NCBI GenBank assembly: GCA_049999765.1
Contig: JBNGIQ010008488.1
Location: 1-41,887, forward strand
Origin: Phaeoceros laevis
Taxonomy: Eukaryota; Anthocerotophyta; Anthocerotopsida; Notothyladales
Direction of reading: 5' to 3'
Length of the DNA: 41,887 nt
In this document: piece by piece, positions 11,442 to 22,337 of the stretch
Layout of the letters: the number at the start of each line of letters is the position of its first letter
How positions within the stretch are numbered: the stretch's first letter is position 1
Made by a program: the position numbers and the translations under genes
Notes under the pieces: model-generated
Seen by the model: the letters and a program-made list of their open reading frames with translations, nothing else
Database searches by the model: none
What the model was told of the DNA's origin: nothing

Positions 11442-13228
11442 ATGGCGACCCTTCCAACGTTGCAAAGTCTCGCTCCGTGTGCAAGCCCCGTGGGCGCATG
11501 CCATGACTTGTCGACAAATACTGTCTCTCCTCAGTCCTCCCTGTACACCTTTTTGCCCCTATCAGTGCCTCGTCCATCTGTTGGCACTGGAGGGCATAGC
11601 TACTTATCAACTGGATCAAGAGTCCATACTCAGTTGCCTGCTTGCAGCTGCGCTCGTGCACCGTCATCTAAGGGCGGAACGGACCGCCAATCCAGCTCCT
11701 CTGCACAGGGCAGTTTTGCTTTCCGAAGGAGTGAATTCTTCACCTCCTTCCGAACCAACATAGGCAAATGGGCTGGCCGCTCTGAACAGGATAACAGCCG
11801 AAGTTTGCAGGTATTTGCCAAAGGTGATGACTCTATGTCCTCGGAAATGTCAATGGAGAGCGCTTTGAAATTGCTGGGAGTGTCCCAAGGAGCTACCTTC
11901 GAGGAGATTCTGAGGGCAAAAAAGTTGCTGATGGACAGTAGCGGTGGAGACAGTGAGCAGGTTAGACAGGTACCGTGTAGTTGTTTGTTGGATCAGGTCT
12001 AAAGCACGTTTTCAGCATTGCTGTATGTTCAGAAAAGATTTCTAAACTGCTTTGGCGTTAGCTTGTAGCTGGTGTGGTGAATTAGTTGTGTTTGTCCTTT
12101 GAGTTAGGCTAGAAGACAAACATATTCGTTGCTGGCTCACTCTGAGTTTGACGTTTTGTAGGTTGAAAGGGCATATGATATGCTGTTAATGCAGAGCCTG
12201 CAAGACAGAAGATTAGGCAAGGTTGTGGACAGTTCTGTTCGGTTTGCAGATGTTCAGAAATTCAAGGTGTCCTCAGCCAGTGGCGGAGGGGCTCCCGAGT
12301 GGTTAAAGGGTGCACTCAAGAAAGTTCCTGTCACCGTGGGATCTCCATCTGTCAGTGCCATCGGGACACAGACTGCAATTTATGGGGCTCTTGCTGTGTG
12401 GACTGTCGCAAGTGGTGTTACCTCGACAACAGGGGATATCTCTGGGAGCTCTGGTGCAGATGTTCCTGGGCTTATCCTTGCAATTGGCTTTGGAGCGTCT
12501 CTTTACTTTTTGCGAAAGCAAAATTTAAAGCTAGGTATGTGGTGGCACTGTCTTCATCCTATTTTTGTGATTAGCTCCTTTTCGTATTTGTGTGCTGGAG
12601 TAGTGCAGACGTGAGTGGTCAGTAGCCTCAAGTGTTCCTGTTGGGGAGCTCTGTAAACATAGGTGGCAGTAATAGGCAAACAAATGGATTACTGTCCTTA
12701 TCTTTGGAGAACTCCTTGTGGACTTTGTGCCTGTGTTTGGTCTGCTAGTTTGCATCAGTTCGTTTTCTAGTGGTCTTTTAATCTACATGCGTGGTATGCT
12801 TCATGCTGGCAGGTTACATAATTTGCTCTGACTTTTGATTGATGGTAACTTGGTGGTGGATGGCTTTGTCCGTTGTACGACTAACTAAGTATCTGATTTG
12901 ACAGGTGTTGAGATTGAAGGCAGTGGATTTGGTTCTGAGCTAGTAAAATAGATGGCCAGTGCAGTTTCTGTCCAGGCATGTGACAGGAATGAGTCTGCAA
13001 AAGCAATGGTTGTCTTTTAACTGGATGAGCTTTTGTGGTTGTGTGTACGCAGGAAAAGCAGCAGCTATTACTGTTGGAGGGCTTGTAGCCGGAGCAGTTC
13101 TGGGTGGCTTAGTAGAATCCTGGTTGCGAGTGGACATTGTTCCAGTACTGGGCCTTGGTTCTCCGGCAGCTGTGGTTAGTGAGTTTGTGCTTGTATCTTT
13201 GTGGCTGTCGTCGCTGTACCTGCGATGA
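11442..13228 (+). CDS. CPP1: CPP1-type J-like chaperone of protochlorophyllide oxidoreductase, chloroplast membrane protein
   Basis: Three exons, 11442-11960, 12162-12534 and 13053-13228, give 355 aa. In Arabidopsis CPP1 is a chloroplast protein with a J-like domain that stabilises light-dependent protochlorophyllide oxidoreductase (POR) and so supports chlorophyll synthesis. The first 150 residues are serine/arginine-rich and poorly conserved, as expected of a plastid transit peptide. The J-like segment is MESALKLLGVSQGATFEEIL..AKKLLMD (about 139-170) followed by VERAYDMLLMQSLQDRRLGK; it has no HPD triad, as usual for this family. The C-terminal DUF3353 region has several membrane segments (TAIYGALAVWTVASG, VPGLILAIGFGASLYFL, AAITVGGLVAGAVLGGLVES) and ends SPAAVVSEFVLVSLWLSSLYLR. 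ATG 11442 is chosen because the only upstream in-frame start is a TTG. The second intron (518 bases) is long for this window. Confidence 0.95.
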
Positions 13229-15772
13229 CGGCAGGTCGTAAATTGTAGTGCAATTCAATGGGCAAAGCCGCAGAGAAGCACCAGGGCCAGGAAGCTGTAA
13301 AAAATGAAATTGAACAGGTGGAGGGGGGTGGGGGGTTTGGTTCCATTTTTTTTCCCTGATCTCTGCTTCAGTGGAGGAGAATCAGGAGATCAGTGTGAAT
13401 ATACCACTATTATGTATTCTTTATTGCTCCTTTTTAGAGGAACTAGACTGTGCCTTCCATGGAAAGGGTGGGATCAGCTGTGTCCATTTGTAAAGTGACA
13501 GGTGGCTTGTAAAAGGGCCTCAAGGACCTACCTTGGTGCAGTCGCCTTGTGAATATCGTGTTCTGCCAGTGTGAACGGATATGTTCTGTTGCAGGAGTTG
13601 TTCCTTCCCTTTTGATTGGACTGCTATCAGATTCACACAATTCAAAATGCCCACTTGTGCTTCTTTTCATGGATACTGACTCCGAGATTAGCCTCATTCT
13701 TCGATTCCAGGAAAGGTTTTGGGCGAAGGAATGTTACGTGCACCAGATGGAGCTGTACAAGAGCTCCTGGGCCATAACTGTCAGAACTGAGGAGAGCTTG
13801 TGTCTTGGATGGATGAAGCCAGTCATGATAACTTCTCCAGCACTGAATCGAAGAGAGTGACGTCCCAGCGCCCTCCACTGAACCCGAGGTAGGGGCCATG
13901 TCGGTGCCAGTGTCAGGTTCCTTGGACCGAAACCATACCTCTACAGGTACCCATTCTACGTGTCAGGTGCCTTTCCATTGCAAAGTCGAGCGCACCGTTC
14001 TTGCCTTGGGTTGGCAGCTTCCGCGACGGGCTATTATTATCTCGGGAGTAGTTGCCTTGGCACAGAGCGCAGCAATGCGGAAGCTGAACTGCTTCCAGCA
14101 CCCTGTCACCCAGAGGGATGAATCGTTGGTAGGATGTCTCTTTCCTTGCCAGAGCCATTTGTCTTGCAGGGCATCATCAACTTCTTGCATGCAGTTGATA
14201 CTGTTGAGTCGCTGTTGTGGAAGCATAGCTATAGTACTAGTGTCCTGTGCTTCTTTTCCTGTGATTGAAGTAGAGCATCTGTGCATGTCTCTTAAGCTTG
14301 AGCAGGGCAGGGTACAGGATGCACAATCTAGCAGCAGCTCTTTGCTCGTTTTGCTCTTTTGACACCAGGGTGGGTCCTTAAGCACAGTGGCCAGCTGTCT
14401 TGTGTTGTCTCCTCTCCTCCACGACCCCCATGTAGTCTATGTTCGTCGTTCTCTGCTGGGTACAGATCGGATCAGTGGCAGCTGCTATCTGATCATTGGC
14501 AGCTGGTATCTGCTCACTCGTGTGCGACATTCTATACAGCCCTCTAATTTGGAAGCTTGTAGTGTGCGTGTCTAAGATTGCCAATTTGTGATATATTTAA
14601 CAAGCTTGCGTCAATTTCCTGCACTGGCCTACCAGATCACATCTGTCAGCGGTGTTTCACCTCTTGAAGGACTCATCGTTGTCGTCGTCATTATCCATAA
14701 AACGTTGCTCGAGTCGTTGGTACAACGTTTCAGAGCTTCCGACGCGGTCACAACTCTTGTTGCTTGCTACTGGCTGCTTCTTCCCTAATCGGAGGGCACC
14801 ACTGCACAAGGCAGCCACCGCTGTCGTGACATTTGCGAAATGTGTGAAAACAGCAAACGTCAGCGCGGAGGCTGCGCGTGACACGCGTCCCGCGGTGACG
14901 GAGTTTTTGCTGCATGTGCAATCTTGGTCGTCTTGTTGGACACTTATCCCCCATTGGATCATTGGATCAGAAGCCCCCTAATAGGGCAAGTCCGCCTGGC
15001 GTAACGACCTAATGTTGCAAATTCCGTCGCACATCTGCATTCTATTCTCAACAGCTTGCCCGCCTCGGAAGCTATTCCACCTTCTCCCCACTACTCCTAC
15101 ACAGGTGGCAAACATCATTGAAGGCGGCCGTGACACGCCAGGTCCTCCCGGGGGTCTTCATAAGGTCGGTCCCGGAGGGGGACAGGTTTGGTGCCTAGCA
15201 AGCCTTCTTTCGTGCATGTCCTGCTGTTCTTCTTGTCCTCTTGAGCCATCAGCCTCTGGAAGTCGGCGTCCTACTAGCAAGTCGCGATTCGTCCCGCTGC
15301 TTCAAGTACTGCCTCCCCTCGCTGCTCCATCTCCACCTGTATGGATCTCACGATCATACTCTACTGCTTACCTCATCATCACGGTGCTCCTCCTATCTGC
15401 GCTTTCAGCCATCAGTTCCAACACCTAGCTTCTTCCGCCGGACCTGGTTTTGCTGGCCTTGCACCACGTCAAATTCGTGCTTCCCTTTCGCAATCGGTCT
15501 TTTCCTCTTGAGCTCGTTGATTGCTTCTTGCTGCGTATCATTTGCCACATCCTACCTAGGCCTATCCTCATTGACTTGTTTCAAGAGCTAGCTTGGCGTA
15601 TTCTCTAGGTTTCATAGTACTCCCTTGTCCTTCCCACCACTAGCCAGGAGTGTTGCTTGCCAGACTCATCTCATCTGTGCTAGCTGTGCTACAAATCTCT
15701 GTCGTCAGGCAATTGCAATTACAACTACAAGATCGAGCCTCAGAAGTTGCTGTGCGAAGTCGGGATTGACTG
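13229..15772. other. Non-coding region, 2.5 kb
   Basis: Contains the CPP1 3' untranslated region on the left and, from about 15000, a C/T-rich stretch that is probably the promoter and leader of the ankyrin-like gene. Frames of 60-154 codons occur on both strands but overlap one another, are rich in Ser/Cys/Leu from the C/T bias and show no family signature. I see no RNA gene or mobile-element end. Confidence 0.5.
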
Positions 15773-18700
15773 ATGGCCCTCGATATGGCCAGCTCTTCTT
15801 CCCATCCTTTATACCACGAGCCTGGGCTGCAGGTGCTAGAAGCACCAGTTGAAGCTGAGATGCAGCTCTCTGGAGTTCTGGACCAAGCCATTGGCCTCTT
15901 CTCCGAGCGCCACAATATCGACCTCTCGGAGTCCGCGGCTAGGTTTTCCCTCTGTTTCCGCATGGCAGCGCAGGGTGGAGAGCTTGAAGTTCTGGACTAC
16001 CTCATGCAGGTCACGCCACTGCTGTCGCGTGGCTTCCGTTATGTCAAGAAGTCTGGAACCGGTGGCAGGATCAAAGGGAGGCTCAAGCTCAACAGGGATT
16101 TCTTGCTTGGAGAGTTCGAGAAGCGGACAGGCCAGCACTTGGATCATCCAGAAATGAAGGAGATGGGAAACGCAATGAAATCACTTGCCCGCATCAACTC
16201 AGGAAAGCTCCTCAAGATCATTGACAAGTACTACGTTGTACACGAAGCAGACAACGATCACGAAGTCGACACACCAGAGTCCTCGCATTCATACCAGTGC
16301 CACAGGGCGCCCCGCATCAGCGAGGACGAACCTACGGATGATACAGAGGCACAGGCTGTGCAGCTAGCGCTCCTGAGGCCTGTGGAAGACGTTCCTGTCG
16401 ATCCTACTCTGCATCTTGCTGCCCCAGCTGATCTCACATTGCCTGGACGAGCTAGTTTTTCAGAATTCTCTTCTGATGACGGGGCGTATTTACATGGAGG
16501 GACCACGGCAGAGCATTCGGATCCGAGCGAGCTTCTCCCAGTTCCAGAAGGCGGAGCTCGTCGGAAGGCGCTTTCATACGATGGAGGCTCTCACCTTGAG
16601 GTACTTCCTACTGGCAGATTAGGAACTACTCGGCTTTGCTTCTCAAATAGTCCTACAGTTGACCTAGGTCACGTAGATGTTCTTTGTTGATGGGACCTAG
16701 GACATCGATATTAGGCTAAAGGTTTCAATGTCTTGGTGCCGCAATGCAGAGTCCAGAATCTTTATCAGCCACCAAGACACACTCGGTTCACGCCAGAGGA
16801 TTATCTCACATCAAGGAGGCAGGCTATCCTACGTCGCCCGTGGCTGCTGGAGGAAGCATGTCTCCTCGAGTGAGAAGAATCACAGATTTCATCAACAAAT
16901 CTATAGACTCTGTCTTCAGCAACTTCTTGGTATGGCATGCCGCGATTATCGCTGCGTGCTCAGGGGATGCAAAATCTGTCAAGAGGATGTTGTTCTTCGA
17001 GAGCAGGTTGGATTCCTTTCTGACGAAGGTCACAATTCGCAAGGTGGCCAAAGCAGGATTCACTGAGATTTCGAGGACTCTGTACAAACTGAGGACATTC
17101 CTACATTCCACAATGTCTGACATCCTCATCAAGCTGGTAGCGGAATCAGGGCATGACCAAATGGTCTTTGAGCTTGTGCGTGGATCAGGCAGAATTACTC
17201 CCACAGTCAGCATTGTTCCCGCAGTAAGCATCGGTGCCGTTGAGTCTGCTGTTGACAGCCGGGTCGCCACGTCCACTACCACAGTCGGCAGTGCGCCTGA
17301 CCTTTTAGATTTGCACCCACCACTTCAGGCAGACGTGGAGCCAGCAATTAAGGTACCCAGCCTTGCCACGCAGCAGAATCACATAACGACGTCAGTGACA
17401 GCAACGGCCACTAGGCATGGTGTGAAGGTTATGACTGCCACAGCTGGCAGGACGATGGCTGACATAGGGCATTTCAGCGTCCACTCTGGAACTACTGGTC
17501 TTGGTGAGCCGGGAAATCAAGTGGCTTTGACGAAAGGAATCAGCAGAAGAATCAGCTCCGTTTTCCCGCATGCGCAGAATTGGAGAAAGCCTCCTCAGCC
17601 ACGGAAGGGAGGTCAAGTTGGAGATGTGCATGAACCCCCTTCCCAGTGGAGGAAGTTTCATATGTGGGAATTTGGACTGTGGGAGTTCCAGCTGGTAGTT
17701 CCCGTTTTGCTGATGCAAGTTGAGTCCGATTCTACGTTGAAGACGCAACTCAGGGTTTCAACTGGCAGAATGCTCAGTCACGGCTCCCTTCCAGTTGATA
17801 CACACCTGGTTGAGAGCGAGCTAAAGAAGAAGGGACGCTATCCTCATCGAACGATCTCGGACTACGCAACCTCCGGTTTATATTCCTCAGGGTCCGAGAT
17901 CGAGGCGTCTATTTTGGCGTCACCAACGATTGAGGAGATCTCATCCCTGGTGAGAACTTCATCTGTATCTATATCGATCCCCGCTCTTGTCGAGGACATC
18001 TATCCGAGTTCCCGATCAGCTGATTCCAAGCAGCCAGCGGCGTTGACTAAGCAGTTGCATTCAGCTCTGAAGAAGAAGATGCCGGGCTTTCTATCCATGA
18101 TCCTGCCGTCCAAAGGCTTTCACAGGTACAGCGAGTTGAAGCCAGTAGCTCGTCAGTCAGCCTGCCTTCACGTCCAGCTCAAGACTTCCGCAAACGAGGT
18201 TCAAGGAACTGGTGGTGGTGGGAAGAAGTTTCTGGAGATGGCTGTGGCCATCGATAACGTGCGTTGCAGAGTGGAGAATTCGGTGTGGGATATGAAGAAG
18301 AGGAACTATAAGATGGGCCATTTTCCAACTATGATTGAAATTGCCCTTACACCTGTATCTTGCTCGATGGAGGATGTCAGCATCTCTTTGACTCGATCGT
18401 CCAACAATCCACAATTTGAGGTCACCTTGAACGACAGCCTCACGGGAGGAGGAGGACTAAACATCAGTGGTATGTCACCAGGAGCCGATTTGTCCGTCTC
18501 TGCTTGCAAATCGACAACATCAGCCGTAACAAGGTACATGTGTGTGCGCACGGTTCTCAATATCATGATCAGTGTCGAGGTGCGACATGTGCTAGCTTGC
18601 GAATATGGCTTTTTCTTGCAACGAGATGTGGAAGTAGGCGCAGCTAGTAGGCGTGCTCACGAGTGTGCAAGAAGGAGATCACACGCATCGTGATTGACAT

Positions 18701-19148
18701 TGTTTGTTTTGCATACGTGTTGCGTCTCAGTACTCCCTGGCGTTTCGAGCAGTTCGAGGCTGGAAGCCTTGGTGGTGGATTCAGCTGGACCCTCCACAGT
18801 CTTGAAGGCAGGCCATTTGATCGCCTCCACCCTCAGTGCGAGATTTACTCCAAGTACAACCCCAAGAAGCCTTTCTTCCACCACCCGTTTACCAAGTTGT
18901 CTCCTCCGGTTAATCCAATGATAGACAGCCCCTTCAATGTGAGCGACGGGGGCATCATCTTTGCTGGAACCGACTATCCTAACGCTATTCTATGGCGATT
19001 CCGAGAGCAGATGAGAGGTGCTCTTGTGACATGGGAAATAAAAGGTCGAGTGCATACAACTTTTGTCTCGGGAAAAGGATTCTGGGAGACGAGGGTGGAA
19101 GAGTTCAGAGAAGTGTTTCAACAAGATCTGCAGGTTACGAGCCAGTAA
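15773..19148 (+). CDS. Unnamed 1,009-aa protein: ankyrin-like helices, long Ser/Thr-rich middle, C-terminal beta-rich module
   Basis: Three exons, 15773-16600, 16750-18533 and 18731-19148; both junctions (149- and 197-base introns) keep frame, joining what would otherwise look like three separate ORFs. The ATG follows an in-frame TGA at 15767-15769. Two stretches resemble ankyrin helices: FRMAAQGGELEVLDYLMQ (62-79) and WHAAIIAACSGDAKSVKRML (338-357). Residues 430-700 are low in hydrophobics and rich in Ser/Thr/Pro, probably disordered. From about 740 the chain turns regular, with alternating hydrophobic residues, a Ser/Thr/Gly segment (LTGGGGLNISGMSPGADLSV) and then TPWRFEQF..GSLGGGFSWTL and GALVTWEIKGRVHTTFVSGK, which reads as a beta-sandwich. 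I do not recognise a named family; no membrane segment or signal peptide is visible. A same-strand kinase-like gene starts 404 bases downstream. Confidence 0.72.
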
Positions 19149-19552
19149 AACAGTTTGCCTGGATGGCATGCAGTCATGTCCAGTGACGGAGAGGACAGCA
19201 GCTTGCTAGAATTCATTGCTATGCGGCCAAGCAGGCTGGGATCTTTATCGGATTTCTAGTTTAGGTGCACTGTACATAAGCAAGGGTGGCGTCAGCCCTC
19301 TTCTATATTTCCTTTTTTTTGTGACCTTTAGCTAGACTACGTAGTAACTTGCTACAATGCACGCCTTAAATTTATGCGGAGCTAAGTTTTGCCCTTCACC
19401 TTTCGTCTTAATTAACTCCCAAACTCGCTGGAGTCTGGACGTCTGGACGCCAAGCAAACGCTAACCGGTATTCGTAACCAGTGGTCCTACTGGCTTCACA
19501 TGATTGTAGGTAGTTGCTTGTCCCTTCTTGTGTGCACGGACCTGGCGGGTTG
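19149..19552. other. Short intergenic region between the ankyrin-like and kinase-like genes
   Basis: About 400 bases with a T-run near 19313 and no coding signal. It must hold the 3' end of one gene and the promoter of the next, both on the plus strand. Confidence 0.45.
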
Positions 19553-21633
19553 ATGGAGTCCGTGGGGTCTATCCTGGTCCGCGAGCTTCAAGACATCAAC
19601 AACCTAATAGCCGGAACAGGCAAGGAGATTGCCGAGGCGGCTCACAAGTCCGAAAGATGGCTGAGAGAACGAGAGCAGCAGCGGGAGTACAACCAAGACG
19701 ACACACTGTCGACAACCAACATTGCTTTCTACGCCCAGAGGGAGAAGAGCATCAGAAAGAACCTGAAGATACAGATGAAGATAAAGCGGGAACTGCTGGA
19801 AAGATTGACAGGACCAGGTGCAAATTTTGGGCTCACTTGTGGAAATCTTTGTTGGCTGAAGAAGCTTTTTGGCTGTGCTCGCTAACCTGTTCGCTTCTTG
19901 GTTGGCCGGACTTGTCTTTCAGGGAGGGGCGGACTCACACCCTTGCCCTTGACGCTGGGTATATGTTACTACACTCATCTTGTAACCAATTTGCGCCACC
20001 ACAAGATTTTGCTCTCCGTCTGTCTGTCTGGCTGGCTGCTGTTGGAGCTCTAGATAGAGAGATGCTGTTCTTGTTTTGACAACACTTTCCAATGCCTGTT
20101 TTCTCCAGCCTCCACAGGCAGTGCTCTGACAGCAGTTTCACCTGAGTAGATGTGGACGCACGGGACTACAGCCGAGAACTCGCAGTAGCTCTGGTCTTAC
20201 CGTTTAAGGACCCTCCAGTGACACCTTTGCAATTGAAGTCTGTCATTGCAGCAGAGTTGTTGGAGAAGCTGCCCATCTCAGATCGGCTCTACCCGGCCTT
20301 GCAGCACGATGACTGGGAGCTAGCTGGCAAGTCTTTCATTCCAAGAAGACAGTATCAGGCGGATAGGCTAGAGCTTCTGATGGATGACATCTTTGATGAC
20401 ACCCCACCTTCGGTTCTGGACACCCTGGTTGAGGTTCCCAACCATCTGGTATGGGACTCCTTCTTCCACAGGGTGTGGGCCAAACTGGTCTCTCTGCTTG
20501 ATTTAGCGGACAAAGTCACTGCCTACCGGAACATGACGGATCTGAGACCAGAGCTCATGCTCTTTGCATATAACAGGTTGATGCTGAGATTGGAGGAGAG
20601 GCGGGCTAATTCTGACATGGATCCAGCCTTGGAGGTCCTCACCGAATTGAGCAACAATTTTGTGCCCTCTTACTACGGCGAGGCTGTCAAATGGCTGATA
20701 GGAATAGGGGCAGCAGGGAGCCAGGTCAAAGCCTGGGCATTCACCAAGGGGCAGCCACCTGTGGAGCTGGCAAAGACGGATGTGTCCACTTTCAGAGGCA
20801 GGTTCGAGTGTGTGAAACTCTCCATCAACATTCTACGAGCAGTCACCTCTTTGGCACACCGCTTTGAGACCGTGCCCATCAAACCCTATAGGCAGGCTCA
20901 GAGCACATACGGCACTCTCTACGGCATCCAGAAGACCATCATCGTGGACAACAGTAGGGTGAGGAAGATACTCAAGCCATGGTCCCTGCACGTCGCTGAG
21001 GGCTTCACCAAGCTGGATTTCGTGAGGCGGGCCTACGATGAGGCCAGCCTGAAATCCAATCACCTGGTGCAAGGGCTGCTCAAGGTTGTCAAGATGGACA
21101 GGTACCGGGTGGATGTTTCTCCAGTCGGATATGAGAGGTCACCCAGAGACGAGGAAGAGTTCAAAGACGCCATCAAATCTGTGCTGTCTGCTCTGGTTGC
21201 TCTGCACGAGGTGGGCCTGGTGCACAGGGACATCCGGTGGAAGAAGGTGCTGTACGTGGAAGGGAAAGGGTGGATTCTCATTGACCTGGAGATGGTGTGG
21301 AAGGCTGGCGAAATGCCTGGGTGCTGGCTCCCTGGCTGGAACGACCATGTCTTGGAAGAGGATCGGTGGACAGTTGGGGGACAGATGCTCGAGGACGGCA
21401 AGTTCACCAGCAAGTCCGATCTTTGCTTGCTGGGGAAGCTCTTCGACGGCTTCAGGAAGCCATGGCCACACGGTTTCAAGCTGCCGGACAAGAGCTTCTT
21501 CTTTCAGGAGCAACTGTTTCACAAGCAGTTTGCAGGTGCTCAAGAAGCTCTCAAGATGTGGTGTGATACCAATACCTGGTACAAGCCAGAACCTATCCCA
21601 GAGCCCGAGGTCCCCATTCTCTACCCCTACTGA
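19553..21633 (+). CDS. Kinase-like protein with degenerate catalytic motifs (probable pseudokinase)
   Basis: Two exons, 19553-19817 and 20147-21633, give 583 aa; the second acceptor is a tandem TAG choice (20146 or 20149), changing one residue. The N-terminal 88 aa are charged and helical (LIAGTGKEIAEAAHKSERWL..). The middle is helical and unrecognised. The C-terminal third follows a protein-kinase C-lobe: VLSALVALHEVGLVHRDIRW at about 433-453, a beta hairpin VLYVEGKGWILIDLEMVW, then SDLCLLGKLFDGF. The layout resembles the HRDIRWxN-type kinases known from fungi, oomycete effectors and some plants. Two catalytic positions differ from active kinases: HRDIRWKK has lysine (455) where the metal-binding Asn stands, and DFG is DLE (468-470). 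The aspartates of HRD and of DLE remain. Weak or absent phosphotransfer is an inference. Confidence 0.7.
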
Positions 21634-21787
21634 TGAGGATACTGTCTAACGGAACGTAGGCGTTAGTGAGTAAGAACCCTAGGACATATTCTATCAGGCA
21701 CAGCACCAAGCATGAACGTGTGAACTCCACGACAGCTTTACAGAGAAGATTCATCGCCTCTGAATGGGAGCAACGTGTCGGTTCAGA

Positions 21788-22225
21788 CTAGTTCCACTTC
21801 ATAGCTCGGCCAGCTGACGAGCTTGGTGTCACATGTCCCCCACGTTGAGCAACGCAATTTGCAGCGAATCCGGCAAATGCTCCCGCCACATGCTTCACCT
21901 GTGTCCGTGCTCTGCTGTTGCTTTGAGAAGCTGCTGCTTTGAGAGGCTGGTGAGATTTCAATGTGCACTTCAACTCTGAGACATGCGGCTGCCCCTGCAA
22001 CAGCGGCTCGGTGTCTGCGGAACTCCACCAGGTTGTGAGCTGTTGCTCCAATTTCACCGTGTAGGACGCACCCTGCAAGTGTGAGGAGACTTCCGATCCC
22101 GGTGAGTGATCAGATAGAGACCTGAAGTGGCCAGGAATCACTGCCCGGAGACAGTCATGTCTACCTGTGGGAGTGCTGAATTGCGGGGACCGGCCGTGTG
22201 CTACAGTTTGCCCGTGAGATGCCAT
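21788..22225 (-). CDS. Possible small gene, hypothetical 145-aa protein
   Basis: A minus-strand frame from ATG at 22225 to TAG at 21788, head to head with the synaptotagmin-like gene (113 bases between starts). The product begins MASHGQTVAHGRSPQF and is Ser/Gln/His-rich, with a small-residue segment KHVAGAFAGFAANCVAQRGG near the end. I recognise no family. The frame stays open upstream into the neighbouring first exon on the other strand, which weakens the case, since open frames opposite coding DNA are common. It could equally be chance sequence in a promoter region. Confidence 0.28.
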   Translation of the reverse strand: MASHGQTVAHGRSPQFSTPTGRHDCLRAVIPGHFRSLSDHSPGSEVSSHLQGASYTVKLEQQLTTWWSSADTEPLLQGQPHVSELKCTLKSHQPLKAAASQSNSRARTQVKHVAGAFAGFAANCVAQRGGHVTPSSSAGRAMKWN

Positions 22226-22337
22226 TTTTATTGTGGATAGACTGCGATTCGATTCAATTAATAGTTGACTTTCAGGATTTATGGATGCACTGACATCTGC
22301 CGACTGTGTGTGAGCTTGTAGGGACGTAGTAGCAACC

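Noticed and set aside
13898-14362. 154-codon plus-strand frame
   Set aside because: Ser/Cys/Leu-rich, overlapped by long frames on the other strand, with no conserved motif.
15012-15591. Overlapping plus-strand frames of 116-138 codons
   Set aside because: They come from C/T-rich leader sequence just before the ankyrin-like gene and lack family signatures.
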